Shown: positions 11,612 to 22,162 of the stretch, piece by piece | Position numbering within the stretch: position 1 is the stretch's first letter | Layout: each line of letters opens with the position of its first letter | Origin: Marasmius tenuissimus | Lineage: Eukaryota > Basidiomycota > Agaricomycetes > Agaricales > Marasmiaceae | Length of the DNA stretch: 64,000 bases | NCBI GenBank assembly: GCA_029532415.1 | Contig: JAQOTA010000060.1 | Location: forward strand, 992,001 to 1,056,000 | Direction of reading: 5' to 3' | Notes under the pieces: model-generated | What the model saw: only the letters and a program-made list of their open reading frames with translations | Database searches by the model: none | Told to the model about the DNA's origin: nothing | Made by a program: the position numbers and the translations under genes

Positions 11612-12685
11612 TTACCAACCACACGGTGCGGCGTGAGCAAACATCTTCCCCTTGAGGGGATGTGTCGGCGGAACATCTTCGCAGATGGAGAAGCCGTCGT
11701 AGTGCACGTCCACACCGTGTATCTTGGCGGTAAAATCTTCGGGGCCAATAGGCGTTTTGGGAGATGCGGATGATGCAGGAGAAGTATTGGAAAAACTTGG
11801 CGAAGGAGTGTCGGGCATAGGAGAACTCGAGTTTGAATAGGAGTGCTTCTCCTTGTGACGAGGGGTTGGCGAGCTTTCCGCGGAAGCGGCTGGCGATGAG
11901 TGGCGTTGGCCGAAGGATGGTATAGGGGAAGTGGTGGAATTCGGCTCAGGTATAGGGGTGGCAGTGGATGAAGAGGCAGCCTTGATGGCTCGTTTCGAAA
12001 CCATCTGGAGGGAGTACGTGGGTAAGAACCTTGAGTGGAACTGAAGTCTTGTTTGACTAGCGCCTCGAAGTTGGAAAGGATAGGGTTGTCGACGGTCAAC
12101 TCCCAATCCAGGTAGTTACACATCTCCCGTTCCATCTGATTGATCTCCCGTAGAGTAAACATACCCTGGGCAACGATAGTCCAAGACTTGTTGGAGTAAG
12201 TATCATCACAGATGACTTTAGAGGCAATCATGAAGGCAGATATGAAGAGTCGGTGACCGGATGATCCCCGAGCCGTTGGGAATCGAGCCTTGAGACGCTG
12301 TAGGAGGACGAGAGAAGCAAAGGTGACGGAAGTGTGCAATTTTGTACGGTGAAGGGCGTATGCAATGAATTGGGGAAGTCTGGCCTGTAGAGAAGTTGAC
12401 GAGGGGGGGTACTCGGGGCAAGCAAAGAGATGTGTGATGAACCGGGCACAAAGTCGGGCGATATTTTCGTGGCCGTAATATTGTTCGGCGCCTCGCTGGG
12501 TTGGCATAGACTGGCCGGTCTGCGAGAAGCACGGTTTGACACGACGTTCATGATTTGGGCAAGTGAAGTGAACTCACGGTTGGCATTGGTTGATATGACA
12601 TCCGTGTCCTGTTCGCGGCAGCGGCCTTCCTAGCGGCGGGATCTGAGGGATGGTGTTGGACAGTACTGGTATGGATGGACGCCAT
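11612..12685 (-). CDS. Pho80/Pcl-type cyclin, with an apparent frame break
   Basis: Cyclins of this group activate Pho85-like kinases. Exon 1 (12578-12685) encodes MASIHTSTVQHHPSDPAARK and ends PMPT. Exon 2 starts at 12519. The cyclin box is clear: GHENIARLCARFITHLF, HTSVTFASLVLLQRLKARFP, GHRLFISAFMIASKVICDD, WTIVAQGMFTLREINQME and MCNYLDWELTV. The C-terminus carries TPIPEPNSTTSPIPSFGQRH and ends KGKMFAHAAPCGW, as I recall for basidiomycete relatives. The two halves are in different frames. The break lies around 12020-12022, where related proteins have YPTYSLQ-like sequence and this one reads TACCCACGTAC. Either one C is missing, or a weak 53-nt intron (12005-12057, donor GTCAAA) removes this conserved part. 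Confidence 0.82.
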
Positions 12686-14591
12686 GGGTGAAATTAGTTG
12701 GGACGATATAAGTTCGGTATGAGAAAAGCCACTAAAGCATGGACGTCAGTCAATGTTGGAAAAGCCAGGAGCTGGGTTGAAATAGCGGAAGGCGCCACAC
12801 GAAGATTGATTGGAGAAACAGCCCGTTGTCAGCTCATCCGCATAGGATTTTCCCAGAGACGAAAAATTTTTTCTCTCTCATGTCACAAACGTGGCAATCA
12901 TTTATGTCCTTTGGACACCCGTGCTGTGCTCAATAGAGCGCTCGACCCTCGAAAAAAAAGCAAGTTGCAGGAGAGGTTTGAATGGAAAAGAACACACCTG
13001 GCTGTACAAGAAGGGACTGTGGACGCTGATTAACCCAAAGATATACTAATCCCAAATGCTAAAGGAGATCCTGGAGAATGAGAATGATATCGGCGACGAG
13101 TTGGTGGCAAGAGAAGAGGCGGATGAGAGTGGAGGACGGTAAGATGTCGTTCGGACAAATGAACTACGACGATGGGGGAGGTCAGCAACGAGCTCCCGTC
13201 ACTATATAGGTCACTCGGATGTCGAGATCAGGCTGTGCACACCTGCCATCAGAAATTCAGGGTTGGTCACACGTGAGTCACACGAGCCCGTCGTATTGCC
13301 ACCCTCCCCATCGTTGCCATTGCCACCGTCCTATTCCCTATGTCTCATTCTCACACCGGCCACTGCAAGTCTTGGTGGCTTGCCGGCGTAGTCTCTTCCA
13401 GGATTGCCCCGCACTGCAGTCTATCATCGTACCTTTTCCTTTCTCTTTGACAAACGTGTATTCCCGAGAATGCGGCCCGTCTAGCAGGACTCGAGTAATC
13501 CACGTTTTCAGAACAGGTGGACTTCGGGTGTCTTCCCCAACCCCGAGGCAACTGGAACATTGAACACTCGACGCCATGCTATTACAACGTGCATGATCGT
13601 TCCATTTTCGTAAAGTTCAATATCAAACTTCCATCTGAGCTTTTGCTATCTATCAGCCGATAATAGCACGGTGTAAAGTCGTTTCCCCAAAGTTCTCACT
13701 CACACCAGAGCAGTAGCAGGCTCCCCCTATGGCCATTGCATCGCTGACTCCTGGTGGCTGTTACACGGAAGATCCGGAAGGTACCACTTTGTTGCGATCC
13801 CCGCAGGTGGCAAATCTGTCCCGATGTCTTCGCCTCTCCTACGACTCAGGACTGACTGACTCCTGCTACTTGACTCACCCCGATGCATCATGTTGACTAC
13901 CGTTCATCGTTATTTTACACCAGTGCCTCAACTCCTGAGTGCCTTTCCTGACCTGGTCTGACTGAGAAGTCTTCGGAAACTCGAGAGAGCCTACTAGGCG
14001 CTCAAACTTCCGGGCGCTTGCTGTTCCACCCTCCGAACGTACACAGCCAAGTCCCTTCCGTGTCCCTGGACTTTTTGAGTACCTTGATCACCGAGTGCTT
14101 ATCTCTTGATGGCTTTGGCGTCTTTCTCCATTTTCATTGGTTCGGCTCCGTTTTAGTCGCAATTTACTTAGACCCAACTCGAACCCGAATCATTCTTATT
14201 GGCGGACTGATATGAACCCTGAGACTACACCTGTATTGGGGTAAGTACCGTTCTACGTGTGGGGTAGCAGAACCCGCGAGCGCTCCAGTCTTCGAACCTG
14301 TGCACAGAACCCTAATATCAGACGAGAAAGGACCTGCTGTGGTGCATGTCGGATGAAGGGAGGAGAAACTCAGGACGAGCGTCGACTCAGGGTACTGTAT
14401 TTAGTACCCTGAAAGAATAGACGGACTTCGAACATGTGTTGCACGACAGCTGCGATAGCATTGGCATTGTGATCTGAATTCGCCATTTTCATTGCCCACA
14501 GAAGTAATACTGTCGACCACCGCACTCCATAATACATTTACTGTGTGCAATTGTCGACATTCGTGTAAAGTTAATCTCCGTGAGCCTCCGC
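12686..14591. other. Gene-free region of about 1.9 kb upstream of the cyclin
   Basis: No gene is supported here. The region joins the cyclin start (minus strand) to the 3' end of the acetyltransferase gene. It is unusually long for this window. Short out-of-context frames occur, and tracts such as GACTGACTGACTCCTGC near 13851 are locally repetitive. A long cyclin promoter or 5' leader is the simplest reading. Confidence 0.4.
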
Positions 14592-15492
14592 TCAGCTGGT
14601 CTGCTCCTCAAAACTCTTGTATATTACCCAAGCGTCCATGAACTCCTCCCCTTTCCCATCAGGCGTTCTCAGTCGGCCCGCGTGAGGTATGCGACCTGCC
14701 TTCGTGAAACCTAATCGCTCCCAAAGTCTACAATTTTATCAAGAAGAGAGGTGAACTCTTTACGTTTCGTACTCGGAGAAACGAAGCGAAGCGCATACCT
14801 TACTGATGCTTCGTTATTAACATAGACCAAATTGAACACACTGGCTTTGTACCCAAGTTTGGGCGCGTAATGCAGGTATGACTTTGCCAGGAGGGAGCCA
14901 TAACCTGAGCCCCTATGAACCGGGGGTACAACGAAGCCAGCGTTGCATATCTAGGGAAAACGAGGTTACTGCGAGGTCGAAACATAAATATACGTTTGAG
15001 GCGTACATGCGACGATCGACCAGGATAATTTGGTTTCACCTGCGCACAGAAGGTAAGTCAACACACGAATCCATTAATAGTAAAACCGCAGTGCAGGACG
15101 ACACATACATAGTAGAAACCAGCGATGCATTGCTCCCATGGTCGACCCCGCATTGCGTCCTGTATCCCCACCCCGATCTCTGTCCCATCGACTTCTGATG
15201 CACCATCATCCAGCGCGATCGCCACAAGGACGTCAGCTGCAAAGAAGTAGTTGCGGAAGGACTGAAAGTCGACGGGTCCTTCTTGAGGGTATGTTCTACC
15301 ATCCTCTACTTCCTTAGCAAACACATCTCCTAGGTACTCGACAAGGCCAGGCAGATTTTGGGCTGTGTTCAGTGTCAGGTGGTGAATAGTGACATGGGTG
15401 GTGAGTTCATTGCGATTTTTGCCGGACCAGATGGTCGACGGGAGCGTCACTTCGTGGCGGCCGGATCTGTCAATAGCACCGTACGCAGACAT
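14592..15492 (-). CDS. Mpr1-like GNAT N-acetyltransferase
   Basis: Four exons (15109-15492, 15007-15039, 14799-14950, 14592-14727) give 234 residues, close to the 229 of yeast Mpr1. The GNAT core is plain: GFYYVKPNYPGRSSHICNAG, then VPPVHRGSGYGSLLAKSYLH with the acetyl-CoA loop RGSGYGS, APKLGYKASVFNLVYVNNEA and LWERLGFTKAGRIPHAGRLR. Mpr1 acetylates the proline analogue azetidine-2-carboxylate and proline-related aldehydes and protects against oxidative stress. That role here is inferred from family resemblance. An in-frame ATG lies seven codons upstream (15513), so the start could be earlier. Confidence 0.85.
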
Positions 15493-15712
15493 GGTCAAGC
15501 AAACTGGAACCAAGCCTAAAGGAGAGGGGAAAGAAACTGACTCTGGAGACTGGAAGTTGCCAGGGAAGATGGTCGAGTCAGGAAGGCCGGTCCGGCATCA
15601 TTCCGACTTCCGGGGTACACATTTATCCGGTACTTACATTTCCGGGACGACGGAATTTCAGGAAAGGATAGATTCACCAGCACCTCCTTTGAAAGACTCA
15701 TGAAATCTATTG

Positions 15713-16824
15713 CTAGAAATTTTCCGCTTCAACAACATTCCTCTCAACATCAAGGATTACACGGAGACTCTTTCCCAGCCAGGGGGGAACTGAGAACTGC
15801 GGCGCAGCCTGTCCCGCAGAGTCCGAACCATCGCCTGCTCCATTCACGACTCCGTCCCCGAAGAAAACATAGCCCGGGATATAACGATCTACAAAGCTGT
15901 TAAATGAAGGCGATTGTGGTTTGAGCACAATACGGGATTGTAGCATATTCAAGTGCTTACAGCTTGACAGCCTCATCCGACATTCCTTTGCCGCCGTTAA
16001 ACCTTTTCATGTAGTGTTCCTGTTCTAGCCTCCATTTGTACACGACGGAATACTGAGATGGATGTTCCGAAGGGGAAGGTTTGATCTTGGACCTATCTTC
16101 AGCCCCCAGGGGTGGAGAAGACATCAGAGGATTAACATACCTGGACGAAGATATCGAAGAACGACCATAGATCGACATAACGGTGTAAAGTTTCATTGAT
16201 TTGTTTGATGCTCTTCTTAGTTCCAATGATGGAGTCATCCATCCCCAACTTAACCTTCTCTTCCTGCCACATGCCTTCCCATCGCTCCTCAACCTCGCGA
16301 TCAGAAATCGGATAGAACCCCATACACCAGCCTTCCATGATTACTAGATCGATTGGAGGCTGAACTGAGACTCCCGTACCGTCCATAGGTAGACGGTCTC
16401 CCTCTCCGTCGAATAAACTTTTGTCGAATCTGGGAAGCTCAATCGGTTCTTTCCCGTCCTTGAGAGAACTCAAGATACGGCGACCGAGGGCAATGTCGTG
16501 TGTTCCTGGCTGACCGCGACCTTTCCATAGAGGGTTTCCCGAGTTTGACTCCGCAAGTACTTTGAGCTCGGTATGCGTAAGATACAAGTCATCGATGGAG
16601 AGTGTGGCAACGCGTAGGGAGTGAGGTGGCGCTGAGAGGTGGGTGTGAATCAAGCCTGTGAGATACGATTTCCCGGAACCTTGGGGGCCTTGGACTGCAA
16701 CGAACAGAGGTTTCTGGGTACTTTGCTCAATTTGCTTCAGAACGTGTCCTGATATAAGGCTAACAGCCGGTGGTAGAGACATGTTAAACCGAAGAGATAA
16801 GACGTTTCTTGAGCCATTCGACAA
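15713..16824 (-). CDS. TDA10: Tda10-like P-loop kinase (D-glycerate 3-kinase family)
   Basis: Exon 1 starts at 16824 (or at the inner ATG MSLPPAV, 16782). It carries Walker A VQGPQGSGKSYLTGLI, followed by LSIDDLYLTHTEL and GNPLWKGRGQPGTHDIALG. A second conserved block is LVIMEGWCMGFYPISD. Later exons encode KPSPSEHPSQYSVVYKWRLE, MSDEAVKLFVDRYIPGYVFF and the end RNVVEAENF. The order matches the yeast Tda10 / plant D-glycerate 3-kinase family of ATP-dependent kinases. Two introns are read, near 16085-16143 and 15905-15962. The substrate in fungi is not firmly known, so glycerate is a family-based suggestion. The gene faces RER1 head to head about 200 bp away. Confidence 0.85.
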
Positions 16825-17022
16825 CCTTTTAATAGTACGTTCCGGATGAGCGGGCTTGAAGCGTTCCGGGTAGAGCTTTTCAGGCGGAGTTTAAAATCGA
16901 CGGCACGTCAGCGACTCACGTCAGCACGCTGCGCCTGCGAACGTCGTGCGAACGCATCGAACAAGGCTGCTGAGTTCACGTTGGACCTCGCCCCAAAACG
17001 TTCATCCTTTCACGAACCCGCC

Positions 17023-17917
17023 ATGATGAATTCCTCAGAGCCTGGTTCTGGCCTGGAGTCCGCACCCATTCAGAACATTTCCGCCTCTTTTGCCAAGATT
17101 CAACGACAGTATCAACAATTTTTGGATAGGTGGACCCCATACACGTTGAACCGTTGGTTGGCCACAGGAGGGCTGTTAGCCGTGTTCCTGCTGAGGATTG
17201 TGTTGGCTCAAGGAGTGAGTGGTTAATCCAGCCTTGCACATTAATATCCGAACTAATCTTTCGCCGTAGTGGTATATCGGTTCGTGAAAAATGCTACTCA
17301 CCCCACAGTTTTTTTTTTGCTGAAACTTCCGCCGCCGCCGTTGTTTATTCGTGCAGTCTGCTGTAAGTAACGCATAACCAATTTTCGGCTTATTCTGAAG
17401 GTCGTACCCCTAGATGCCCATGCTATCTATCTCCTCAATTTACTGTTGGCCTTCCTTCAACCGAAATTCGACCCGTCTCTGCAAGAAGACCTCCTCGCGG
17501 ACGAGATTGAAGGAGGTGGCGATAGTAGCACCCCTCTTCCAAGCCAGCGTGATGATGAATTCCGACCATTTGTGAGACGTCTTCCTGAATGGCAGTTCTG
17601 GTGAGGGTCCTTCTATGCGAAGGAAAAACACAGGTCTTGACTCTCAGTTTATTTCTGTAGGCTGTCTGCGACCCGCGCGACCGTTATCGCGCTCCTCTGC
17701 ACGCTCTCTGAAGTATTCGACGTCCCCGTGTACTGGCCGATTCTCGTGGTTTATTTCTTCACTCTATTCGCTCTCACGATGCGGCGTCAAATACAGTATG
17801 TCTCTCCCATCTCGTAGCTTGGGTTTTTCTCATTCGACATCGCGTCCCAGGCATATGATCAAGTACAGATACGTACCTTTCGACTTCGGCCGGAAAGCCA
17901 GGTATGGCAAGAAGTAG
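17023..17917 (+). CDS. RER1: Rer1, Golgi-to-ER retrieval receptor
   Basis: Rer1 is a four-helix Golgi membrane protein that returns ER proteins. Six exons (17023-17214, 17270-17279, 17357-17362, 17414-17600, 17661-17795, 17851-17917) give 198 residues, the usual length. Family blocks are [71 protein letters not shown] and the end [18 protein letters not shown]. Exons 2 and 3 are only 10 and 6 nt. They supply the residues WYIVCY that join the first two helices and are conserved in Rer1 proteins. The Met pair at 17023 was chosen as start because upstream sequence lacks family similarity. Confidence 0.93.
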
Positions 17918-18474
17918 TCCTTGCCATCCATGCGACTTTGGGATTCGACGGGGTTTTTTCGCGTAGAGAATATGTTCTCACTAGACCTATGAGCCTTATA
18001 ATACCCAGGACCTGATCTTGTCCTCTCTTGGTTTCTTCGCCGATGGTTGCACTGCACATGTCAATGATGTTCGGAACTGTTCAGAATCAAACTCTCCGTA
18101 GACCGCGAGTAGACCGTGATACCCAGTCCAGGCCGGACAGACGACGGGGCCACCATTGAAATCATGCTGCTTCTCAGGGCTGTGACTTGCGTCGCGTGTT
18201 AGTATTGCTGTCGTGGCGTCTTGTGAGAGTTTGTTAGCATGGTAGTGACCAATGAGCTGTAACATTCAAGCATCTCGCCCTCCCTACCCATCAATCATGC
18301 CGATGAACAAGCGATGAATCATGAAGTGCTATCACACACACCGGTCGATGTTGGGCCCTGGCGGGTCTTTCTCTTTCCTTCTCTCCGGGTCATCCTTTCT
18401 TTCTTCTCCTTGTTTTCTCTTCTCTCCCTTTCTCCTTCTCCTTCTCTTTTTCCTTTATTTTTCGTCTTTTCTAA
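17918..18474. promoter_or_regulatory. Intergenic with long CT-rich tract upstream of the Ser/Thr-rich gene
   Basis: From about 18364 to 18465 the plus strand is almost pure pyrimidine (runs such as TTTCTTCTCCTTGTTTTCTC). CT-rich tracts just upstream of the start are typical of actively transcribed fungal genes, so this is probably the core promoter or leader of the gene starting at 18475. The left part is the RER1 3' end. A minus-strand frame at 17996-18265 has no recognisable features. Confidence 0.5.
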
Positions 18475-20870
18475 ATGGCTCCGATTCTCAAGTTCCCACG
18501 GCAGGAATCTGGGTCTCTTCCCGGTGAAGGACCCATCGCAGATGATAGCAAGGCTGGCAGTGAGTCGTCACGTTCAACTCTTGGCTTGCATGGACTTATT
18601 CCTGTGTTGCCACAGACTCTTCGGTCAGTGGCAAAACCCGCGTCTGTTATGCGCTGCTCTGATAAATTCATGATAGGCTTCGGAGAGTAGTGAGTCTGCC
18701 ACTGTGACCACGGCCGCAGAGGGTGAGTGGCATGACTGTCTGTCAATTACGCGACCTGACCGATCCTTCCAGCTTCGACAAGCGACGAGCAGAGCACGTC
18801 TGCGAGTCTACCCTCTAGTAGTGTGATCGAAGATACCAGTGCCACACAAAGTAAGAAACCTGCCGTCTATCCGTCTGTCCGGCGAAATTCAAAGATGGTT
18901 ACCAGACACCCCCTCTACTACCACATCCGAAGTTACATCCACGACTTCACTTGACGAGTCTACAGTCTGTCCCTCCGTTGCAAGAGCATGGATCCTCACT
19001 GACTTAGCTGACATAGACCACCTCATCATCATCCGAGGAGACTCCGACTTCAACTGAGACATCTACAACATCACTTGCTGACCCTACGGTGGGTTTCCCT
19101 CACCACATGAACACAGACCCTCACTTACAAGACAGCCCTAGACCTCCGCGGATGTTCCAACCAGTTCTCCGGACCCCGCTTCAAGGACGGAGACCAGCCA
19201 AGAACCTACCTCACCTCAACCTCAACCTCGGCCACCTCCTCTTCGACAAACATCGGTGGCGGTATCGGAATTGGGATCAGCCTGCCTGGCGTGAGTATCG
19301 GCATCGGTGCAGGGACAGGGGGAATTGGCGCCACGGCATCTTTGGGAAACGAACCTGCGCAGCCTACTGAGACCCAGTCAACTGAAGGGCCAGCTAACTC
19401 GGATGGCTCGGAGGGAGGAAACTCTTCGGGAGGTGCTGGCGGCGATGAATCATCCACCAATGTCTCTTCCACTCAGACCGTAGATCCCGCCAGTACCACG
19501 AGCGCCACAAGCATCACTGCCGCTACCTCTACTGCAGCGGAAACGACCAGTACGGCGGCCAGCGAACAGACCTCTTCTGATGTCACGCAAAGCTCGACTG
19601 CCGTTGAAGGTACACAGGCTACCACAATTGCAACAGGTGATCAAAGTACCACAACAAACACTAGCGCAGGAGTAGATCCTACTACTGTTGTTGGTGAGAC
19701 GCAGGACAGTAACACTGAAGATACAGACAATCAAAGCGTCCCAACGACCACACGCGCTGGTGTAGATCCCACTCGTATTGCCACTTCCGCGATCAGCCCC
19801 GGTAGCACCTCTGTTTCCACAATTAATGATGAGTCGGGTTCGGCTCAGACGACGGCCAGCCAGTCTACGGATTCTACCACGATCAGTCCTGCGAGTCCGT
19901 CTTCTGCTGGCCCCGTCAACAACAATGGATCACCCGCAAGTCCTAGTTCATCAAGCTCAGATAGTACTACTAGTTCATCAAGCACAGATAGTACTGGTCC
20001 ACTACCTACCGCTGTACGGTAAGTGCATGGTCCATCCTCAATTTGTTGGCCTCGTCTTCACCTCTCCTCAGGGCGGTAACTACTAGTGCCACGCCGCTTG
20101 AAACAAGGGTGATCGTGACCTCAACGTTTGTCCCGACAACCCTTTCGGACGGAGTTGTGACGAGTACAGAAGTTCAAACTACGCTGACAAGTACGATTAC
20201 CCCCTCCGTTACGCCTGGTGTAACAGTAGCGAGTACGGCGGCGACGTGAGTTGTCAAGAACGTGATCTCCTTTGCCACATCTAACATGGCGACTTCCAGC
20301 GGGCCACCAATGGCGGCAATGATAGGAGGAATTGTTGGAGGTCTTGTATTCCTTGTGATTGCAGGCATACTTCTTCTCTGTTTATGCAGACGGAGGCGTC
20401 GCAACAGATCTGTCATGTTCGAGACAGCCGCCAGTCATCCTTCCAACCCGTCGGGAGTCAGATCCCCCATGTTCAATCCCATGGCTATGGTCGCTCCTTC
20501 TGACGCTTCCTCGATAAGGCGGAAACCGGCTCCCTCGTGGGAGTACTCTGACTCAAACTCCCAAGTTGCCTCTGGGTCTGTCGGCGCATCAGCGAGCCAG
20601 CCTCCCGCTTCGTTACCATTCATCCCCGTGGAACCCCTTCGCAACCCTTTCGAGGATCCACGGCCTCAGACCCCGTCGATGAATGATCCGTTCGCCGACC
20701 CAGCCCCGCCCCAAGAAATCCGCCCTCGCGCTCGACAAGCACCGAGTGCTCTTCTGGCAGCGTTAGACTTCACAGAAAATCGACTTTCCAAAGCTTCCAC
20801 AAGAAGTGGAGGGAACAGTGCTCAGGTAAGTGAAATACTCATCGGAAATAGACCTGGACTCACAGAATAA
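18475..20870 (+). CDS. Ser/Thr-rich single-pass membrane protein (mucin-like surface protein)
   Basis: Exons include 18475-18559, 18616-18623 (8 nt) and 18677-18722, then several more with Thr/Ser/Glu-rich sequence (TTTSEVTSTTSLDEST, SSSSEETPTSTETSTTSLA). A glycine-isoleucine patch, GGGIGIGISLPGVSIGIG, precedes about 240 residues rich in Ser and Thr, likely O-mannosylated. After introns near 20022 and 20246 comes one membrane helix, MAAMIGGIVGGLVFLVIAGI, followed by CRRRRRNRS and a Pro-rich cytosolic tail to 20870. This is the plan of fungal wall-sensor-like or mucin-like proteins. No clear signal peptide is seen at the chosen start, so the 5' end may be incomplete. Between about 19120 and 19230 two reading frames compete, and the junction there is uncertain. 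Confidence 0.65.
18616..18623 (+). other. 8-nt microexon
   Basis: The sequence ACTCTTCG is flanked by CCACAG on the left and GTCAGT on the right. Using it joins 18475-18559 to 18677-18722 in frame as KAGNSSASESSE. It is an inferred exon. Confidence 0.5.
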
Positions 20871-21058
20871 CAGTTCGGTTTCGCGGTTTAAGTTATGGAC
20901 TTGTGATAGGCTGATTAACCCTGCTTGAAACATGCAAGTTTGGGCTGGACGATTGGACCTTCGATCTGATTCAATGAACATTATTTAACTCATTCGAGTA
21001 CTTACCGTGTTTGTACCCGCCTTATTCATGCTTGCTATCATGCTCTCAGACTGTGGTA

Positions 21059-21966
21059 TCATTCCGTGGCTTCATTTACCGTAGCTATATGGTGTTTAGC
21101 TATCAACTTCTTGACAGAGGATATTGCATTTTCCCTCGCCAACACGAGCCTTTTGGCTTTGGGCAGATCTGCTTCGGTCATTTCGGAGTAGTTTGGGGGC
21201 TTTCTCCGGCTTGTTTTATCGGAAGATCGACTTTCGTTTTGGTTGTCCTCGCCTTGAGTAAGTTCCGTCAGTTCTCGTCGCAAGTCTGCCAGTGTGTCGT
21301 CTAGCGTATTCAAGGCAAGGATGCACTCCCGTAGGTCTTCCTTTCTCTTGAAGGAATGGCACACTTCGAAGGCGCAAGTCTCGATATGGGAAAAGCGTGC
21401 GGGTCCAAGCATTATACCGCCGTACCTATCAAATTGTATTTCAGCTAACGAAGACTTGCACGGTATATCGAGGAACGTACCACCGGCTGACTATGACGAC
21501 CGCGTCAATTATAGCCTGACCCTCCATGACCTTTAGAAGCTTTCCCCCTGCCCATTGCTCGCCATCATCGTCACTTCCCGACTCTAATCTGAATTCATCT
21601 GGCCCTCCCAGACCAGTTTTCCCTTCTTTGAGAGTCATGAATCTCCAGGCAGATATCTCATGAGTAGCAGGCTTAGAGGCGTGGTCCACATTTCTGAGAT
21701 GATTGATGCAGTTACGGGCCTCAGAGAGATTTGTAGCCCGAAATATGTTTGCTACGAATGTAGATCCCCGATCTCGTACCTCCTGTGAGGTTGAGACGGG
21801 TTGTGGTAAAGGGCGAGTGCGCTGAATGTAGGTGTGAGGTTGAGACGGGTTGTGGTAAAGGGCGAGTGCGCTGAATGTAGGCGTCTAGGTTTGATGTCAT
21901 CGTGGTAAGGAGAGTGGAAACCAGCGCGTCGCGAGTCGTGAGCGCGCGCTTCCCTGACTCAAACAC
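21059..21966 (-). CDS. IMPACT/YIH1-family protein, interrupted by a 49-bp tandem duplication
   Basis: IMPACT-domain proteins regulate the eIF2alpha kinase Gcn2 (yeast Yih1); this one lacks an RWD domain. Two in-frame starts exist (21966, and 21900 beginning MTSNLDAYIQRTR). Family blocks are DRGSTFVANIFRATNLSEAR, PATHEISAWRFMTLKEGK, SDDDGEQWAGGKLLKVMEG and VVIVSRWYGGIMLGPARFSH, followed by HIETCAFEV and a charged coiled tail. An intron at about 21420-21474 splits RWYGG (donor GTACGT). Upstream, the reading frame is broken by a perfect tandem duplication at 21784-21881. Removing one copy, or splicing a 64-nt segment with donor GTCTCA and acceptor CTCACAG, makes the frame continuous. The gene is therefore either damaged or has a new intron. 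Confidence 0.8.
21784..21881. repeat. Perfect 2 x 49-bp tandem repeat inside the IMPACT gene
   Basis: The 49-bp unit starts TGTGAGGTTGAGACGGGTTG and ends GCGCTGAATGTAGG. Copy 1 is 21784-21832 and copy 2 is 21833-21881, with no mismatches. Because 49 is not a multiple of 3, the second copy shifts the reading frame of the minus-strand gene. Confidence 0.97.
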
Positions 21967-22162
21967 AATCGTGATATGGCTCTTTCGAGTGAATATGGTA
22001 ATAGATACAATCGATTGTGAACACTACGAAACATTGCGAGACAAATGTTACCCTCAAGTACAGCATGGAAGCCAACCGAAAAGAAAGGAAGCATAGATAT
22101 AAGTATGAAGTATGAAAAATATCATCCTTGATCGCTGAGGGCGCCCACCGACTCTGAAATGA

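Noticed and set aside
17996..18265. 89-codon minus-strand frame after RER1
   Set aside because: No recognisable motif and no plausible start or splice structure.
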